Source: CAYGHG01 sp964349515 (GTDB taxonomy: Bacteria; Oederibacteriota; PGYV01; CAYGHG01). From it: a stretch of 13,445 nt of DNA. Location of the stretch: positions 1-13,445 of the forward strand of contig CAYGHG010000070.1 of assembly GCA_964349515.1 (NCBI GenBank), in the 5' to 3' direction. A program made the translations under genes and the position numbers. A model generated the notes under the pieces. It saw nothing but the letters and a program-made list of their open reading frames with translations. It had not been told where the DNA came from and ran no database searches. How positions within the stretch are numbered: position 1 is the stretch's first letter; each line of letters starts with the position of its first letter. Shown one piece after another: positions 13,423 through 13,445 of the stretch.

Positions 13423-13445
13423 CCATAATCTGCAGTACACTTAAG

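Overview
This is a bacterial chromosomal window. Strong AGGAGG-type ribosome binding sites, sigma70-like promoters, tightly overlapping genes and an AddA/AddB recombination pair all point to Bacteria. No rRNA, tRNA or other phylogenetic marker is present, so I do not assign a phylum. Intergenic heptamer arrays and small palindromic repeats, together with frequent AUA and AGG codons in the core genes, are reminiscent of genomes from uncultivated, repeat-rich lineages. That impression is weak. All convincing genes lie on the + strand.

Layout. Bases 1-51 hold tandem ~23-bp direct repeats cut by the window edge, possibly the end of a mobile element. A 532-residue orphan protein of unknown function follows (113-1711). 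A palindromic intergenic repeat and a near-consensus promoter (TTGACA-N17-TAATAT) precede a two-gene operon. Its first gene (1874-4795) encodes an AddB/RexB-like iron-sulfur nuclease subunit, and its second (4776-7946) an AddA/RexA-like UvrD-family helicase-nuclease. Their reading frames overlap by 20 bases. Together they should form the double-strand-break end-resection enzyme that feeds RecA. The first subunit lacks a recognisable Walker A motif.

The middle of the window is accessory in character. A heptamer array (7956-8012), a conserved protein of unknown function (8229-8996), a small membrane-anchored HExxH metallopeptidase-like protein (9106-9513) and a second heptamer array in the opposite orientation (9625-9672) come in that order. 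Next is a translationally coupled pair: a 54-residue eight-cysteine zinc-ribbon protein (9800-9964) and an ankyrin-repeat protein (9964-10773). A questionable 41-residue ORF overlapping an intergenic repeat follows. A metallo-beta-lactamase/beta-CASP protein of the RNase J type (10918-12282) has its own extended -10 promoter.

The right end is the most mosaic part. A third heptamer array starts directly after the beta-CASP stop codon. Two hairpin repeats then precede an AT-rich gene with a PD-(D/E)XK nuclease-like motif set (12569-13294). A third hairpin lies downstream in inverted orientation and shows compensatory stem changes relative to the first. Immediately beyond it begins a sequence resembling an IS256-family terminal inverted repeat that runs off the window.

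The best candidates for something undescribed are the hairpin-bracketed nuclease-like cassette at the right end, the heptamer-bracketed pair in the middle, and the coupled zinc-ribbon/ankyrin pair. None can be assigned a function from sequence alone.
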